A stretch of 64,000 bases of DNA, from positions 147,676,344-147,740,343 of the forward strand of contig JAOWCC010000577.1 of the NCBI GenBank assembly GCA_030867875.1. Direction: 5' to 3'. Shown here piece after piece: positions 11,500-21,429 of the stretch. The stretch's first letter is position 1. Each line of letters begins with the position of its first letter. Both the position numbers and the translations under genes were made by a program. The notes beneath the pieces are model-generated. The model did not search any database and was not told the DNA's origin. It was given only the letters and a program-made list of their open reading frames with translations. The DNA comes from Actinernus sp. WN-2022 (Eukaryota; Cnidaria; Anthozoa; Actiniaria; Actinernidae).

Positions 11500-13249
11500 T
11501 GTTTTACCCCTTCCAGTCCGAACTGGAGGCATAGGAACGACTTCTCAAACTTTCTATATATTCTATATTTCTATATTACTTCTCAAGGACGGCCTCAAGC
11601 TCATTAGCTATTCAGGAGGAATCTGTGAAATTTAACAAATCGCATACATTTTTCCCATTGATCATAGAAATGACGTCATTAAATGTTTAAAACTCAAGTG
11701 GAACAACGAGCAGGTTTTGGACATTTTATGGAATATTGTATGCGACATTTCTTTTTACGACGAAGCAATTATCTTCAAATGAAAGCTTTTTTGACAAATG
11801 GCAGCAAACAAGGAAATTTGGTCCACCGATTAACTTCTGTCATTCAGGAATGCTTGTGAAATCCTTTCTTGTTTTTTTTTCTGGATCAGAAAAGTTATTG
11901 TTATAATTCAAGACTTCTGAGCTCTGACAGAACTAGTCACAAAATAATCTGAACCACAAATTCGCCGAAACATTCTCCACTCAAGAGAAAACTCACATTT
12001 TGCCAAATGGCACACTACAAAGAAGTTTGACTAACCGATTATTAGCTTCTCCTAGTGATGAAATTCTTGTAAAATCCTCATTTTCTACTTTGCAAAGCTA
12101 CCACTGCTTGCGAGTGACGTCATTTTCATTGTCCGTACTTAAATTGCACATAGAGCGGAGAGCCAATAAAAAAGTGAGAAAATTGAATGTTGTTGTTCTA
12201 CAAAGAAGAACGGTCGGTATATTTGCATCAAGACAGGTGACATGATGCCACCAGTAGACATACTTGTCCTATACTCTGACAAATTTATGCATAGCATTGT
12301 TTTGTATTTCATTGTACTGCATTGTTCTACTATTGTATTGTATTGTATTGTATTGTTAAACTATTGTTATGTCGATATAATACAATACAATGATATGCAT
12401 AAATTTGTATTGGACAACCTTCCCAGTAGAGGAAGTCTAACATCAGTACCACCATGACAGACACTGATGTTTAATTAATCAGAATGAATATTTCAAAGCA
12501 TTTATCTGCATATTTGGATACTAACCGTATCGTCTTGAACATGAACTTCTACTCTGCTAGCGATGCTTATTTGATATCAGTGATGGAATGGGGAAGAGGA
12601 GAAGAGGAGAAAAATGTATTTAATTGACGGATTTCTGAGATATTCGTTATGCTTGTTTTCTAAGCCAAATATATTCATTATTCTAGTGTTTAAAAACATT
12701 CAATATTATTTAATTTACCGTTTTAAGCCAGTATTCAATATTTCCTTTCAACCCACGACTCTATAATGACACAGCATACATCGAATTGTGTGAGGCATTG
12801 ACTATAAGGGTTTGACTAGTTTAAGCAGATTCGTTTCACACGAGCTCTTTCTGGTCCTCAGTAACCATTATAAGCGGCTGTAATGCTAACAATACTGGCA
12901 AACTGATCAGTCATACCCGAACACTTAAAATAACCTATTTGTAGCGTCGAAATATGCCATGATATTTCGTCCGCGGACATTATCTGATCCGAGAAGAGAA
13001 CAGTTCCCGAGAGCGAAGCTCGAAGGAAACTGTGAGCCTCGAGGATCAGATCAGTAATTTCCAAGCACAAATATCAGGGCATATTTTGACGACACAATGT
13101 AGGTTATTGTTGTTATCATCCCTCAAATATTTTCTTTGACGCGCGCTTATACGCTCGCGGAGAGAAAATATCGGGTTATAAAGCTTTCTGTTTTCAATCG
13201 AATGCGTACTGATCAATGTTTGTTTCTTCAGTATCGAGCTAAAGGACTG
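11500..13249. other. Non-coding stretch with (TATTG)n tract
   Basis: No gene is recognised. The phrase CAAATGGCA..GTTTGnCnAACCGATTA occurs twice about 208 bp apart (near 11793 and 12001), suggesting an old tandem duplication. A (TATTG)n tract lies at about 12330-12357. Confidence 0.4.
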
Positions 13250-13404
13250 TTATTGTCTATACTTCGTGCCAACAATAACTCATTTATGCTCTAAACCTTT
13301 ATCTCCGTATAAAACACAGAACACCTGTATGTTAACCATAATACTTTATTATTATTGGTAGGATAGGATATGTGCAGTGCTAGGATGCGAAACTGAAAAA
13401 GCAT
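13250..13404 (-). repeat. Terminal repeat B2 (3' end of the element)
   Basis: This 155-bp terminal block is identical to B1 at 17590-17744. It lies just beyond the recombinase stop and marks the 3' boundary of the element. Confidence 0.9.
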
Positions 13405-13429
13405 CAGTTACAATTACTTTGAGAATACT

Positions 13430-14420
13430 TTACAGTCCAATATTCTTAGGCACTATTAGCCGTGCCTCGATTTTGTCACACACGTAGCCGTCCTTGGCAG
13501 ACTCAGATTTCCACCTACCGTGGATTTTAAATAATCTGTCTGGTATATTTAGATTCGCTGCTGCGGTAGCCCCTCCAGACCTAAAACTGTGGTTACTAAA
13601 ACCAGAAGAATTTACTCCGACAGATACCAGATTTGCTTTAAGTATCTCTCTAGATCTGTTGGCGCTAAGAACTTTTGTAGAAAGAACGTTTCTTTTGGCT
13701 TGTTTGTCATATCTTACTGATCTAAATATGAAACCTTGTGAATTGTTAGGTATCTCTGCGGCACTCAAGTATTTAAGGGGAAAGGTATATGGGCATGTAT
13801 CATTGCCCGTTTTGGCAATATAAACCCAAGAGCCTTCTCTGTATTTGTCTGTTTTGCTAACTTCTACGAGGATCTTGTGATACTCGTCTTGGGTTACAAT
13901 ATTATTCCTCCTAATATTCAATAATTCAGAAATGCGGAAAAACCCCGCGTAAGAAAGTAACTCACATACATATGAATCTCAGGCTAATGTCAACTAAGTT
14001 ACTACTATCCCCATAACGCTTACAAAGTATCCTTAGAACCTCAGGGGTTATTGGTTCAGCTTTCTTAACAGCTTTACAATTAATACGGTTTGAAGCCTCT
14101 ACAACAGATTTTACAAGAAACTTATTACAAGGATTTCTATCCTCGAATCCTGCCAACTTATGTATCCAATTTATTGCATAATACAGGTTGTGTATGGTTG
14201 CCTTCGCCTTATTTTCTTCAAACATTGATTTAAGATACATAGCAACTGTAGTAGGTGTAGCGGGAAGGAAATAATTTCTCATATTACTGAGTTTACACCA
14301 ATATTTGAATTTACAAAAGTTTCTACAGTAAGACAAAACAGTATTATCTGCTCTAGAATTTAAGGCAAGGAACCACAACTTCTGATCCGTCCGACCGTTT
14401 CCTTCCTGGTATACAGCTGA
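13430..14420 (-). pseudogene. Tyrosine recombinase (DIRS-type), frameshifted
   Basis: This would cut and rejoin DNA through a 3'-phosphotyrosine to insert the circular cDNA of the retrotransposon. The N-terminal part (13962-14378, open upstream to about 14420) is a core-binding domain starting WFLALNSRADNTV. The C-terminal part (13430-13960) holds the catalytic residues: first Arg in GFFRISELLN, H-x-x-R in NHSFRSGGATAAA, HGRW, and Tyr in KDGYVCD. A +1 frameshift near 13962 separates the halves (RFICM-stop against ELLSYAGFF). The frame upstream is preceded by CAG, so the start may lie in a spliced leader. Confidence 0.85.
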
Positions 14421-15106
14421 AGTAATGTCTGATCAAAATATAATAATAAGAATATATTAATCAGTCATAAATATACCTTTAACCATACCTAAAGGGATAT
14501 ATAAAAGAAAACAATGTAATTGTATAGAGATTATATCGGTTGTCGATGTACTCTATCTTTCGTTTCGAACAAAAGGCGGCCCAAACAGGTGTCGCCAATA
14601 GCAACCTAGATAACAGATGTAAATCTGAGAACCCAAGTGGGATTTTTGTTGTTGTTGTGTTTGTTTTTGTTGTTGTTATTGAACTTCAATCTTGATTACA
14701 ACCCAAGTGGGACTTTACAGATAAAACAATAATGACCAGGTGGTCCCAGTAAATGCATACAAATAATATAATTAATTAATTACGGAAACTAAGTAGTTTC
14801 TTCGACTTACTCAACAAACTAGGATCCAGGTGAATCCGATATGACTTGTGTCAACTAACACCAAGTGGTTAACATGCCAGGTAGCTCAGGTTCAAAATAT
14901 CAAATGATCTCGCTAAGTCGTACATGTATAAGTAACCAAAGTAGTAATATTTACATATTTCAGTCAGGTTCCAAGTGGACCCTAGTTATTGCGTATCAAT
15001 ATAACGTAGATAACGTCCAGGTGGGCGCTTGATCTGAAACATCCAACTAAATACCGCAAACCATGATCATGCAACTTTATGCAAGATAATTGTCCTCCGA
15101 TGTTCG
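14421..15106 (-). other. Gap between pol and recombinase with CCARGTGG motifs
   Basis: No frame is maintained. Eight copies of CCA(A/G)GTG(G) or a one-base variant lie at 14632, 14702, 14736, 14826, 14861, 14877, 14971 and 15017. On the coding strand these read CCACTTGG or CCACCTGG. The frame of the recombinase begins after a CAG near 14425, so an intron is possible. Confidence 0.5.
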
Positions 15107-15946
15107 TCAATCAGTTCTGCTATGAAACCTTAGGAAAAGGACACCGGAGCGAAATTCAGGTGAACCAAACAAAGATTTCTTGTTATGGCCAAATTCAAAC
15201 ACCTCTGTACCACACGGGATTTCACATATATCAGTAAATATGCACGATAACCCTCTATCTGTGTACACCATAGGCCAGAATACGGCAGAAGGCCATTTTG
15301 GTACCATAAGGGTACCTCTACACCCTGTGGCAACGATGTAATTAATAACTCTAGGGATGAGGAAAATAGGCGGGACTACCCAATTATTTTCATTCGCCCA
15401 AGAAACCGAAAACGAGTCTACTACTTCAGTGCCCGGGCACCAAAACCTGCTGTTAAAACGAGGTAATTGTGTATTTTCATGATTAGCGAATCTATCGACA
15501 GAATGTGGACCCCACCTGTCCTCAATCACACAGAAGTAACTCGATCTAACTCGCCAATCGTCGTAGTCTACGATTTTGCTCAAAAAATCTGCTCTTTCAT
15601 TAAGTGATCTAGGGATCCATTCCACCTGGAGTCGGATATTATGTTGTACACATATCTTGAAAATACGAAGAGCGATGCATTGTAAGTCTTCCTTCATGCT
15701 ACCTACTTCGACTATTCTCGAAACGCTTTGATTGTCGGTATACCATATAATCGTTTGACCTTTCAACATATTAATGAAGGACTCCATACCGAGGGAGATG
15801 GCATAAAGTTCTCTGTAAGAAGAGCTACGTTGAGCTTCCATGTCGCTCCACATCTTATGAGCAATTGCGTTATGAAATTCTAAGATGTAGCTTGCACAAC
15901 CGGTATATAGAGCTCGCGTCAGAATAACATATTCTAGAATAAACAA
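15107..15946 (-). pseudogene. RNase H and putative methyltransferase region of DIRS pol
   Basis: This continues the polymerase in a second frame. The RNase H part shows YRELYAISLGMES, WYTDNQSV and NERADFLSK, the usual acidic positions after the SDAS of the upstream frame. It is followed by GPHSVDRFANHENTQLPRF, FWCPGTEVVDSFSVSW and NNWVVPPIFLIPRV, the conserved C-terminal block of DIRS polymerases, often described as a Dam-like methyltransferase region. The frame overlaps the RT frame by 77 bp, and the protein is split by a one-base shift inside RNase H just after SDAS. Mutation is more likely than programmed shifting, because a conserved domain is cut. Confidence 0.85.
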
Positions 15947-17306
15947 ATTGCTGCTTAAGCATGCGTTTACTGTTCAACAACAATAGATTGTTTTTCCAGA
16001 AAGTTAACTCTATTAGAGTAGAGCTCGATAATTCAATCCTCGTATCCCACGAAAATCTTCTCAAAATATCGAAATGAGAATATCTGGTCATAATACGAGT
16101 AATATTACCAAGTACAAAACCCATGGAAATAACTTTTCCTACGAATTGTGCCACTTTTCTGGCTGTACTGAAAGAATGCAAAAGAATATTATCAATAATC
16201 TGCTGAGTACTGTGAATTCTATCTGTGGGAATAGCAATAACGTGAGTAGACAAATCTATCATGTATCCCAACCACTCTAATTTGGTTGTAGGCTGCCAGA
16301 CTGACTTCTTATCATTAGGCAGAAAACCCGACAACTTCAGAACCTTCTCTACAAAATTAGACGACCCCTCGCAACTTGCCCAATCTCTAGCTGAACCGAG
16401 ACCATCATCGAGATACACTGTAATTCTGACAAAATGCTTTCTCCAATATTTAACTAATTCACGGACCACTTTCGTGAAAATAAATGGAGCAGACGAAAGA
16501 CCAAATGGAAGAACCGTAAAAACAAAGAATTTACATACTCCATTGAAACACCAAGAAAATCCAAGAAAAGATTGATGTTCTACCATTATATCGATATGAT
16601 GGTAGCCGGACTTAAGATCAAATTTAAACATGAAATTATCATACGGAAGATAATTATTGGCTACTCTGATATCTTCAAACTCGATCCTTTGCTTCCATAT
16701 GTGGAAGTTAACATGTCTTAGATCGAGGATCAACCTTTTCTTGCCCGACGTTTGTACCGATACAGATAATGGGTTTATCACGATCGGAGGGATTACGACT
16801 TCTATAACACAGCCTGATTGAACAAGTTCTATTATAGATTCAGTTACAAATTCAGAATGCTTGTTTGCCGAATTATTGTTCTTAAATCTAGCAGGTTGTG
16901 GCGTGTTAATGAACGGAATAACATAACCTTTATCAATAGTATTGATAATGAAGTTACTAGCTGTAAGCGTATCCTTCCAAAACTTGATATGTTTTCTGAG
17001 CATGCCTTTGACTGTTAAGGCAGTAAGGCCTGTAGGATTAGTATCCAAACTGCCCTCAAATTCGAAATCTCTCCCATTAACATACTGAAAATACTGGTTA
17101 CCTTCAATGATTTCTCTTACTACTTTATTCTGGGCGATGAATTTAGTGCTGCCCACTTGTACCGCTGGTCTTGTTTGTATAATCCCTGTAGTTACTGTAC
17201 GTGTAGGACGGTCCTGGTGAGAAGTAAGCACTGGAGTTTGGGCAGTTGTTCCTCCAATGACCTGTCTTGCCACAGGCGAAACAGACGTCGTTCTGGCTTT
17301 TACCAA
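15870..17306 (-). CDS. Reverse transcriptase of the DIRS/PAT element
   Basis: This copies the element RNA into DNA. From the N-terminus there is a basic, Ser/Thr-rich linker, then the RT core: KKRLILDLRHVNFHIW, FKFDLKSGYHHIDI, FTVLPFGLSSAPFIFTKVV, catalytic YLDDGLGS, and LEWLGYMIDL. It ends in the start of RNase H (ICYSDAS) before the frame is lost. There is no convincing ATG at the 5' end; the frame runs open into the Gag zinc-knuckle region, which it overlaps in another frame. Expression may therefore need frameshifting, a downstream ATG or splicing. Repeat A2 lies directly upstream. Confidence 0.9.
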   Translation of the reverse strand: MVKARTTSVSPVARQVIGGTTAQTPVLTSHQDRPTRTVTTGIIQTRPAVQVGSTKFIAQNKVVREIIEGNQYFQYVNGRDFEFEGSLDTNPTGLTALTVKGMLRKHIKFWKDTLTASNFIINTIDKGYVIPFINTPQPARFKNNNSANKHSEFVTESIIELVQSGCVIEVVIPPIVINPLSVSVQTSGKKRLILDLRHVNFHIWKQRIEFEDIRVANNYLPYDNFMFKFDLKSGYHHIDIMVEHQSFLGFSWCFNGVCKFFVFTVLPFGLSSAPFIFTKVVRELVKYWRKHFVRITVYLDDGLGSARDWASCEGSSNFVEKVLKLSGFLPNDKKSVWQPTTKLEWLGYMIDLSTHVIAIPTDRIHSTQQIIDNILLHSFSTARKVAQFVGKVISMGFVLGNITRIMTRYSHFDILRRFSWDTRIELSSSTLIELTFWKNNLLLLNSKRMLKQQFVYSRICYSDASSIYRLCKLHLRIS

Positions 17307-17406
17307 AAACTTTTCTCGTTGTTGACGGACGAAAATTATTGAAATTTCCCGGTGAAATAGAAGAGACAGCAGTAAAACCAGTAGGGGGCGTTTGTCTTCT
17401 TATAAT
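17143..17406 (-). CDS. Gag C-terminal segment with CCHC zinc knuckle
   Basis: In a frame different from pol, the minus strand encodes a Pro/Ser/Asn-rich segment leading to CFACGKTGHWRNNC, a C-x2-C-x4-H-x4-C zinc knuckle typical of Gag nucleic-acid binding. It ends at TAA about 40 residues later. The segment starts right after TTTCCATAG, a good splice acceptor, and is in phase with the upstream Gag segment if 17407-17832 is removed. Confidence 0.7.
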   Translation of the reverse strand: MIRRQTPPTGFTAVSSISPGNFNNFRPSTTRKVFGKSQNDVCFACGKTGHWRNNCPNSSAYFSPGPSYTYSNYRDYTNKTSGTSGQH

Positions 17407-17414
17407 CTATGGAA

Positions 17415-17590
17415 ATTAAGGAACAAATTAACTGTCGTTTGATCCGTTACACTGACTGTCCTAAGAGTATAAAATTTGATTGCGACATGACTTATATCTG
17501 TTTGAATAACAAAAGCGTATAAACAAGTGTGGAATGTACTCTTACGTAATCTAGTTGCACTGCAATAACAGTCCCGAGCATAAATACATT
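17415..17590 (-). repeat. Internal repeat A2
   Basis: This 176-bp block differs at three positions from A1 (18391-18566). It adjoins B1, so the interior carries a B1-A2 junction like that expected when the two element ends meet in a circular DNA. Confidence 0.9.
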
Positions 17591-17744
17591 TATTGTCTAT
17601 ACTTCGTGCCAACAATAACTCATTTATGCTCTAAACCTTTATCTCCGTATAAAACACAGAACACCTGTATGTTAACCATAATACTTTATTATTATTGGTA
17701 GGATAGGATATGTGCAGTGCTAGGATGCGAAACTGAAAAAGCAT
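17590..17744 (-). repeat. Internal repeat B1
   Basis: This 155-bp block is identical to terminal repeat B2. It follows the first Gag segment and is directly joined to A2; the T at 17590 can belong to either. Confidence 0.9.
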
Positions 17745-17802
17745 AGTTAAGAATATAAAGAACGGGCCTTAGAAAATAGCGCGAAAACACTAAAAATGTC
17801 AA

Positions 17803-18387
17803 TCAAAGACGAACGGACACACTAATACTTAACTTCTGTCCCGCTTGCTGTTTACGGGAGTTTCTTTTCTTTTTTATTGCCCTTTGTTCCGCCGCACGGA
17901 TTTTCTTCTCGTCTTCAGAGCCAGAGGCGACTTCGTCGGACAGATACTCGTCGACTACAGCCCAACCCGCTTCCGACTTATCGGCGATTCTGATGAGCTT
18001 GTTCCGTCGATCTACCGACTTTGTAGTAAATTTAAGAGATTCGTCTAGCTTGATAATCAGTGCTGTAACCTCCTGGTTGTCTGGGTCCTCAAGGTCGACG
18101 AGGTGTTTCAAGGAGTTTACAAGATCCGAACTATGAGAAATTTGGTCCAAAGTTTGCGTGTTAAAATCAAATTGTTTTTTGTTACCGTTGATCTTGAAGT
18201 TCACACTACTTTCGGATTTAAGCTTCTTTGCTAGTGAGGAAGAGGACTTTATCTGGTCCTGTGATAGTTCACGCTTCAATGACAAAAACTTTGAATCGAA
18301 GTATGATTTCAGTTGCAAAACTGTCTTGTCAGTTTGATCTCGGGAAGCATGTGGAATAGAATCTTCTTCTTCGCCTCTATCTGACAT
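17803..18387 (-). CDS. Gag-like protein, N-terminal segment
   Basis: A 194-codon frame from ATG at 18387, four bases after repeat A1. It is acidic at the start (SDRGEEEDS), then has a coiled-coil-like segment (KSYFDSKFLSLKREL), the conserved SSLAKKLKSES and KQFDFNTQ, and RRNKLIRIADKSEAGW, EDEKKIRAAEQRAIKKKR. These blocks are typical of ORF1 in cnidarian DIRS-like elements. It lacks a zinc knuckle, which instead lies beyond the B1-A2 repeats. The last nine codons may be intron read-through. Confidence 0.8.
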   Translation of the reverse strand: MSDRGEEEDSIPHASRDQTDKTVLQLKSYFDSKFLSLKRELSQDQIKSSSSLAKKLKSESSVNFKINGNKKQFDFNTQTLDQISHSSDLVNSLKHLVDLEDPDNQEVTALIIKLDESLKFTTKSVDRRNKLIRIADKSEAGWAVVDEYLSDEVASGSEDEKKIRAAEQRAIKKKRNSRKQQAGQKLSISVSVRL

Positions 18388-18390
18388 GAT

Positions 18391-18566
18391 ATTAAGGAAG
18401 AAATTAACTGTCGTTTGATCCGTTACACTGACTGTCTTAAGAGTATAAAACTTGATTGCGACATGACTTATATCTGTTTGAATAACAAAAGCGTATAAAC
18501 AAGTGTGGAATGTACTCTTACGTAATCTAGTTGCACTGCAATAACAGTCCCGAGCATAAATACATT
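18391..18566 (-). repeat. Terminal repeat A1 (5' end of the element)
   Basis: This is the 5' terminal 176 bp of the retrotransposon, ending four bases before the Gag ATG. It presumably holds the promoter and leader. It is matched by A2. Confidence 0.9.
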
Positions 18567-18569
18567 AAA

Positions 18570-19260
18570 ACAAACTCTATTTCTTGGTGGCGCGACGGCA
18601 CTTGGGGATGCGAAGGAGTGGTTAGATTTATCATACAACAATTCTAGATCGCTGCGTTATGTTTGACACGATTGCTGATGTTTTTGAGACAGCATACTTG
18701 ATAGACACTGATTTGAAGAAATACTGACATAGTTTCATCAAACACGAATAAGTGAATGAATGAATATGTAATGACGAAAGAATGATAAAAACAAGGATTA
18801 AGGGACAATTAAACATTTTTGAAAGTCCCCCAATGTTTAGGCTCGGTTTCGGCCAAGGAGGTGTTGTTTCTCCAAAGCCCCCCTATCGCGGGCGAGCACA
18901 AGTGCACCGAACCCACTATGCACGGCTTGTAACCGGGTATACCCAGTGTTCAGGCGTGGTATATTGATTCCAATAGCTTTGGAAAAATACATGGCGGACA
19001 TCTTTGATGCCCTTGCATGGCTTTTAACTTTTATTAATGACAATAGGTCTCAGTTTGACTAGACAATAACATCACAGGGGAATAAACGCCTGAAAGAAGT
19101 AAAAACTGTAGGTAAAAATGCACTTACTAGAAAACTCTTGATCACCCGCTGGCCTCGCGCACGTCACAGATGTTTCAGCCTGCTTAAAGGACGGGGAGCT
19201 TACGTTGAATTTAGAGGGAAATGGTGAGAATCGAGGATATGTGGAGGATGGAATAAAAGT
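18570..19260. other. Non-coding stretch, no gene recognised
   Basis: Nothing conserved is seen. A mildly GC-rich patch (18840-18960) contains only short open frames. Confidence 0.4.
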
Positions 19261-19263
19261 TGG

Positions 19264-19910
19264 CAAAAGGCAGGAGCCCATTACCAGGAGCGTCCACATA
19301 CCGGCTATATCCGTGAGTCAGCATATGACCGGATTGAGCTATTTTTAGCTCTGTTTCCTGGGTAACTGACTTCTGACTCTGCGATCCATGCACGCTTGCC
19401 GTAATTATCGAGATTGTGAATGATCTATGTTCTTTGAGGTGATTTACTAACACTGCATTGTCTTGACTATGGTTTGATTGGATTCTCAAAGTGTGGGCAC
19501 GAGACCTCCCGTGAGATATGTTCTAAATATAGCTCAATAGGCCCTTTGCAGCTAACACATCACGTGGTTGTACTGGAGAGCAAAAAAATCTGACTTCATT
19601 TATTTAAAAGCCTTGTACGAGATCGGTAGTGCTATTAGCAAAACCTGTTTGTAAATTGTATTTTCCACCTCCAATCGATTGTCGATCTTTCTAAAACAGC
19701 GTTTTTAAATATAGCTTGCTCTCCAGCATCCATAGCAACGTCTTTCCCATGGAGATCACGAGCTCAATGCATTCGTTAATGAAGTATTATATCAGCACGT
19801 GACCGTTAGCTGCAAAGGGCCTATCCGGTCATACGCTGACTCACAGACCTATATAGCATGGCAGATGGACGCTCCCGGTAATGGCTGCTGCAAAAGGGAA
19901 TTAATTCTGA
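19264..19910. repeat. Inverted repeat enclosing a MITE
   Basis: The block at 19264-19340 (AGGAGCGTCC, GTGAGTCAGCATATGACCGG) returns in reverse complement at 19822-19908 (CCGGTCATACGCTGACTCAC, GGACGCTCCCGG). The arms are about 80 percent alike. A separate MITE sits against the inner edge of the right arm. Confidence 0.7.
19540..19821. mobile_element. MITE, TIR GGCCCTTTGCAGCTAAC, copy 1
   Basis: GGCCCTTTGCAGCTAAC and its reverse complement GTTAGCTGCAAAGGGCC bound a 282-bp non-coding element flanked by TA on both sides. Its interior (CCACCTCCAATCGATTGTCG) matches a second copy at about 35619-35995. Confidence 0.8.
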
Positions 19911-20078
19911 CACTTTATGGGGCCTTGGGCTACAGGACTAATGATACATTTGCGGAGTGTATAAACTCTCGAAGAGGTAGAGTATGAAAACTGCCCAAAC
20001 GTATCAAAAACGTAACATTTAACTATAATCTTAGTTTTATAGAAATTATTTTCGGACAGTCTAAGAGAATTAACTTAA

Positions 20079-20505
20079 AGTGCCTATGAACCTTATTTTT
20101 GTATTTTAGATATCAATTCTACATCAAGTGAATAGTATAATGGTACAATATATCTTGCTTTGAATGCTGTGCCGCTAATTACATGACGTCAGGGGAGGCA
20201 TCAATTAGTTATACAAATGTTTTTGTTACAATTAAACATTTTTTTCAAATTATCAGTGTTATCACCCATGGTTGAAATAAAATGATGTTAGAAATTTGTT
20301 TTCCTATATCAGTAGAAACGCCCATTCACAACCACTAAGAAGTGATTGCAGAACCTCCCCTTACGTCATGTAATTAGCATTTTGGATATTAAAACCTCCT
20401 TAACTCAGCGGCACAGCATTCAAAGCAAAATATATTTTACCATTCTACTATTCACTTGATTGAGAATTGATATCTGAAATAAAAAAAATATTGTTCATAG
20501 GCACT
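20079..20505. mobile_element. TTAA-flanked MITE with long inverted ends
   Basis: The element begins AGTGCCTATGAAC and ends GTTCATAGGCACT, with TTAA directly outside both ends (20075-20078 and 20506-20509). The inverted arms run about 120 bp, including GCTGTGCCGCT and AATTACATGACGT. TTAA targets are typical of piggyBac and Kolobok families. There is no coding capacity. Confidence 0.8.
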
Positions 20506-20575
20506 TTAATCACTAACTCCTTTTAAAACCAGACGGGCTGACTGTCGAGCAGGTGTTGCTGCTTGGGGTGCTTTC

Positions 20576-20786
20576 GATTGACCGTATTCCGGAATAGGAA
20601 TAGATGGAATAGTCTCTGGAAATCACTGGTTCGGGCATATTTTGCATTGTAAGCTACAAATGCTTGCTGACATATGATATTCAGGATACATTTAGTATTC
20701 CAGTGGCTAAAAAATCCCGTGATAAGTGATTTGTAGTGATCATTCTATGTATTCTTATTCCGGAATACAGTCAATCGAACAGACCC
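20576..20786. mobile_element. Harbinger-like MITE, copy 1
   Basis: Ends GGGTGCTTTCGATTGACC and GGTCAATCGAACAGACCC-like (the right end is one base different, CAGTCAATCG) bound 211 bp, flanked by TTG on both sides. The interior (CATATGATATTCAGGA, CCAGTGGCTAA) matches copy 2 at 34828-35048 in the opposite orientation. Confidence 0.75.
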
Positions 20787-21429
20787 TTGGTTAGTATCCT
20801 ATAGTAATCTCTAGTTAAGTTAAGGGGGTTGCGACGGTGAGAGGTCTTCAGTTTATATTCACAGTCCAGACCAGAGACAGTGATTCATATGAACTGACAT
20901 ATGAGATGTTTGAATTCAAAGCCAATATGCAAACATGACCAACAAACTGTGTATAGACATAATTTTCTAAATATATTACATATTAATTATCAATTGGCAA
21001 TCAAGCCTTAAGTGGCCAATTAATAGCCACCGAATCGAAAATAGGTATACCTTTGCATAATTATCGGTTGGAATGGCTAGATTAATAAGCTGCCGAGATC
21101 ATAGTCCCGTGCTCTTATTTTTAACGTTACTTTATTTATGTACCGAGCTGTTGGAATGTTCCGTATAAGTTGCTGCTGTATAGTAGTTTTTTATTGGTCT
21201 AACCGAGTTGCCTAATATATCATGTGGTATTTTTTTTTACGCTTGTATAGGTTTACTTAGTTTGGCATTTCACGTCGGGCATAAAGTACGTCAAAATCGG
21301 CATCAGTGAGCGTGGACAAATAATTAAAATTAAAACCATTTCTTTACTTATAGTCTCAATTTGAAGAAATGTTGGTGACTTGTTAACAAAATGAAACTAC
21401 ATATTTTAGGTGTTTTATGTTAGTATGAT

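Larger units (their letters stand above)
13250..18566 (-). mobile_element. DIRS/PAT-type tyrosine-recombinase retrotransposon
   Basis: A 5.3-kb element on the minus strand. It encodes a Gag-like protein, reverse transcriptase plus RNase H, a C-terminal region of the putative DIRS methyltransferase type, and a tyrosine recombinase. There is no LTR and no DDE integrase. Two repeats are each present twice: A (176 bp, 3 differences) and B (155 bp, identical). Along the element the order is A1, gag, B1-A2, pol, recombinase, B2. This split-direct-repeat layout is described for PAT/Ngaro-like elements, whereas DIRS-1 itself has inverted repeats. The near-identical repeats suggest recent insertion, but two coding frames are broken by frameshifts. 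No target duplication is seen, as expected for recombinase-mediated insertion. Confidence 0.9.

Noticed and set aside
13250..18566. LTR retrotransposon
   Set aside because: There is no DDE integrase or protease, the repeats are in split order, and a tyrosine recombinase is present.
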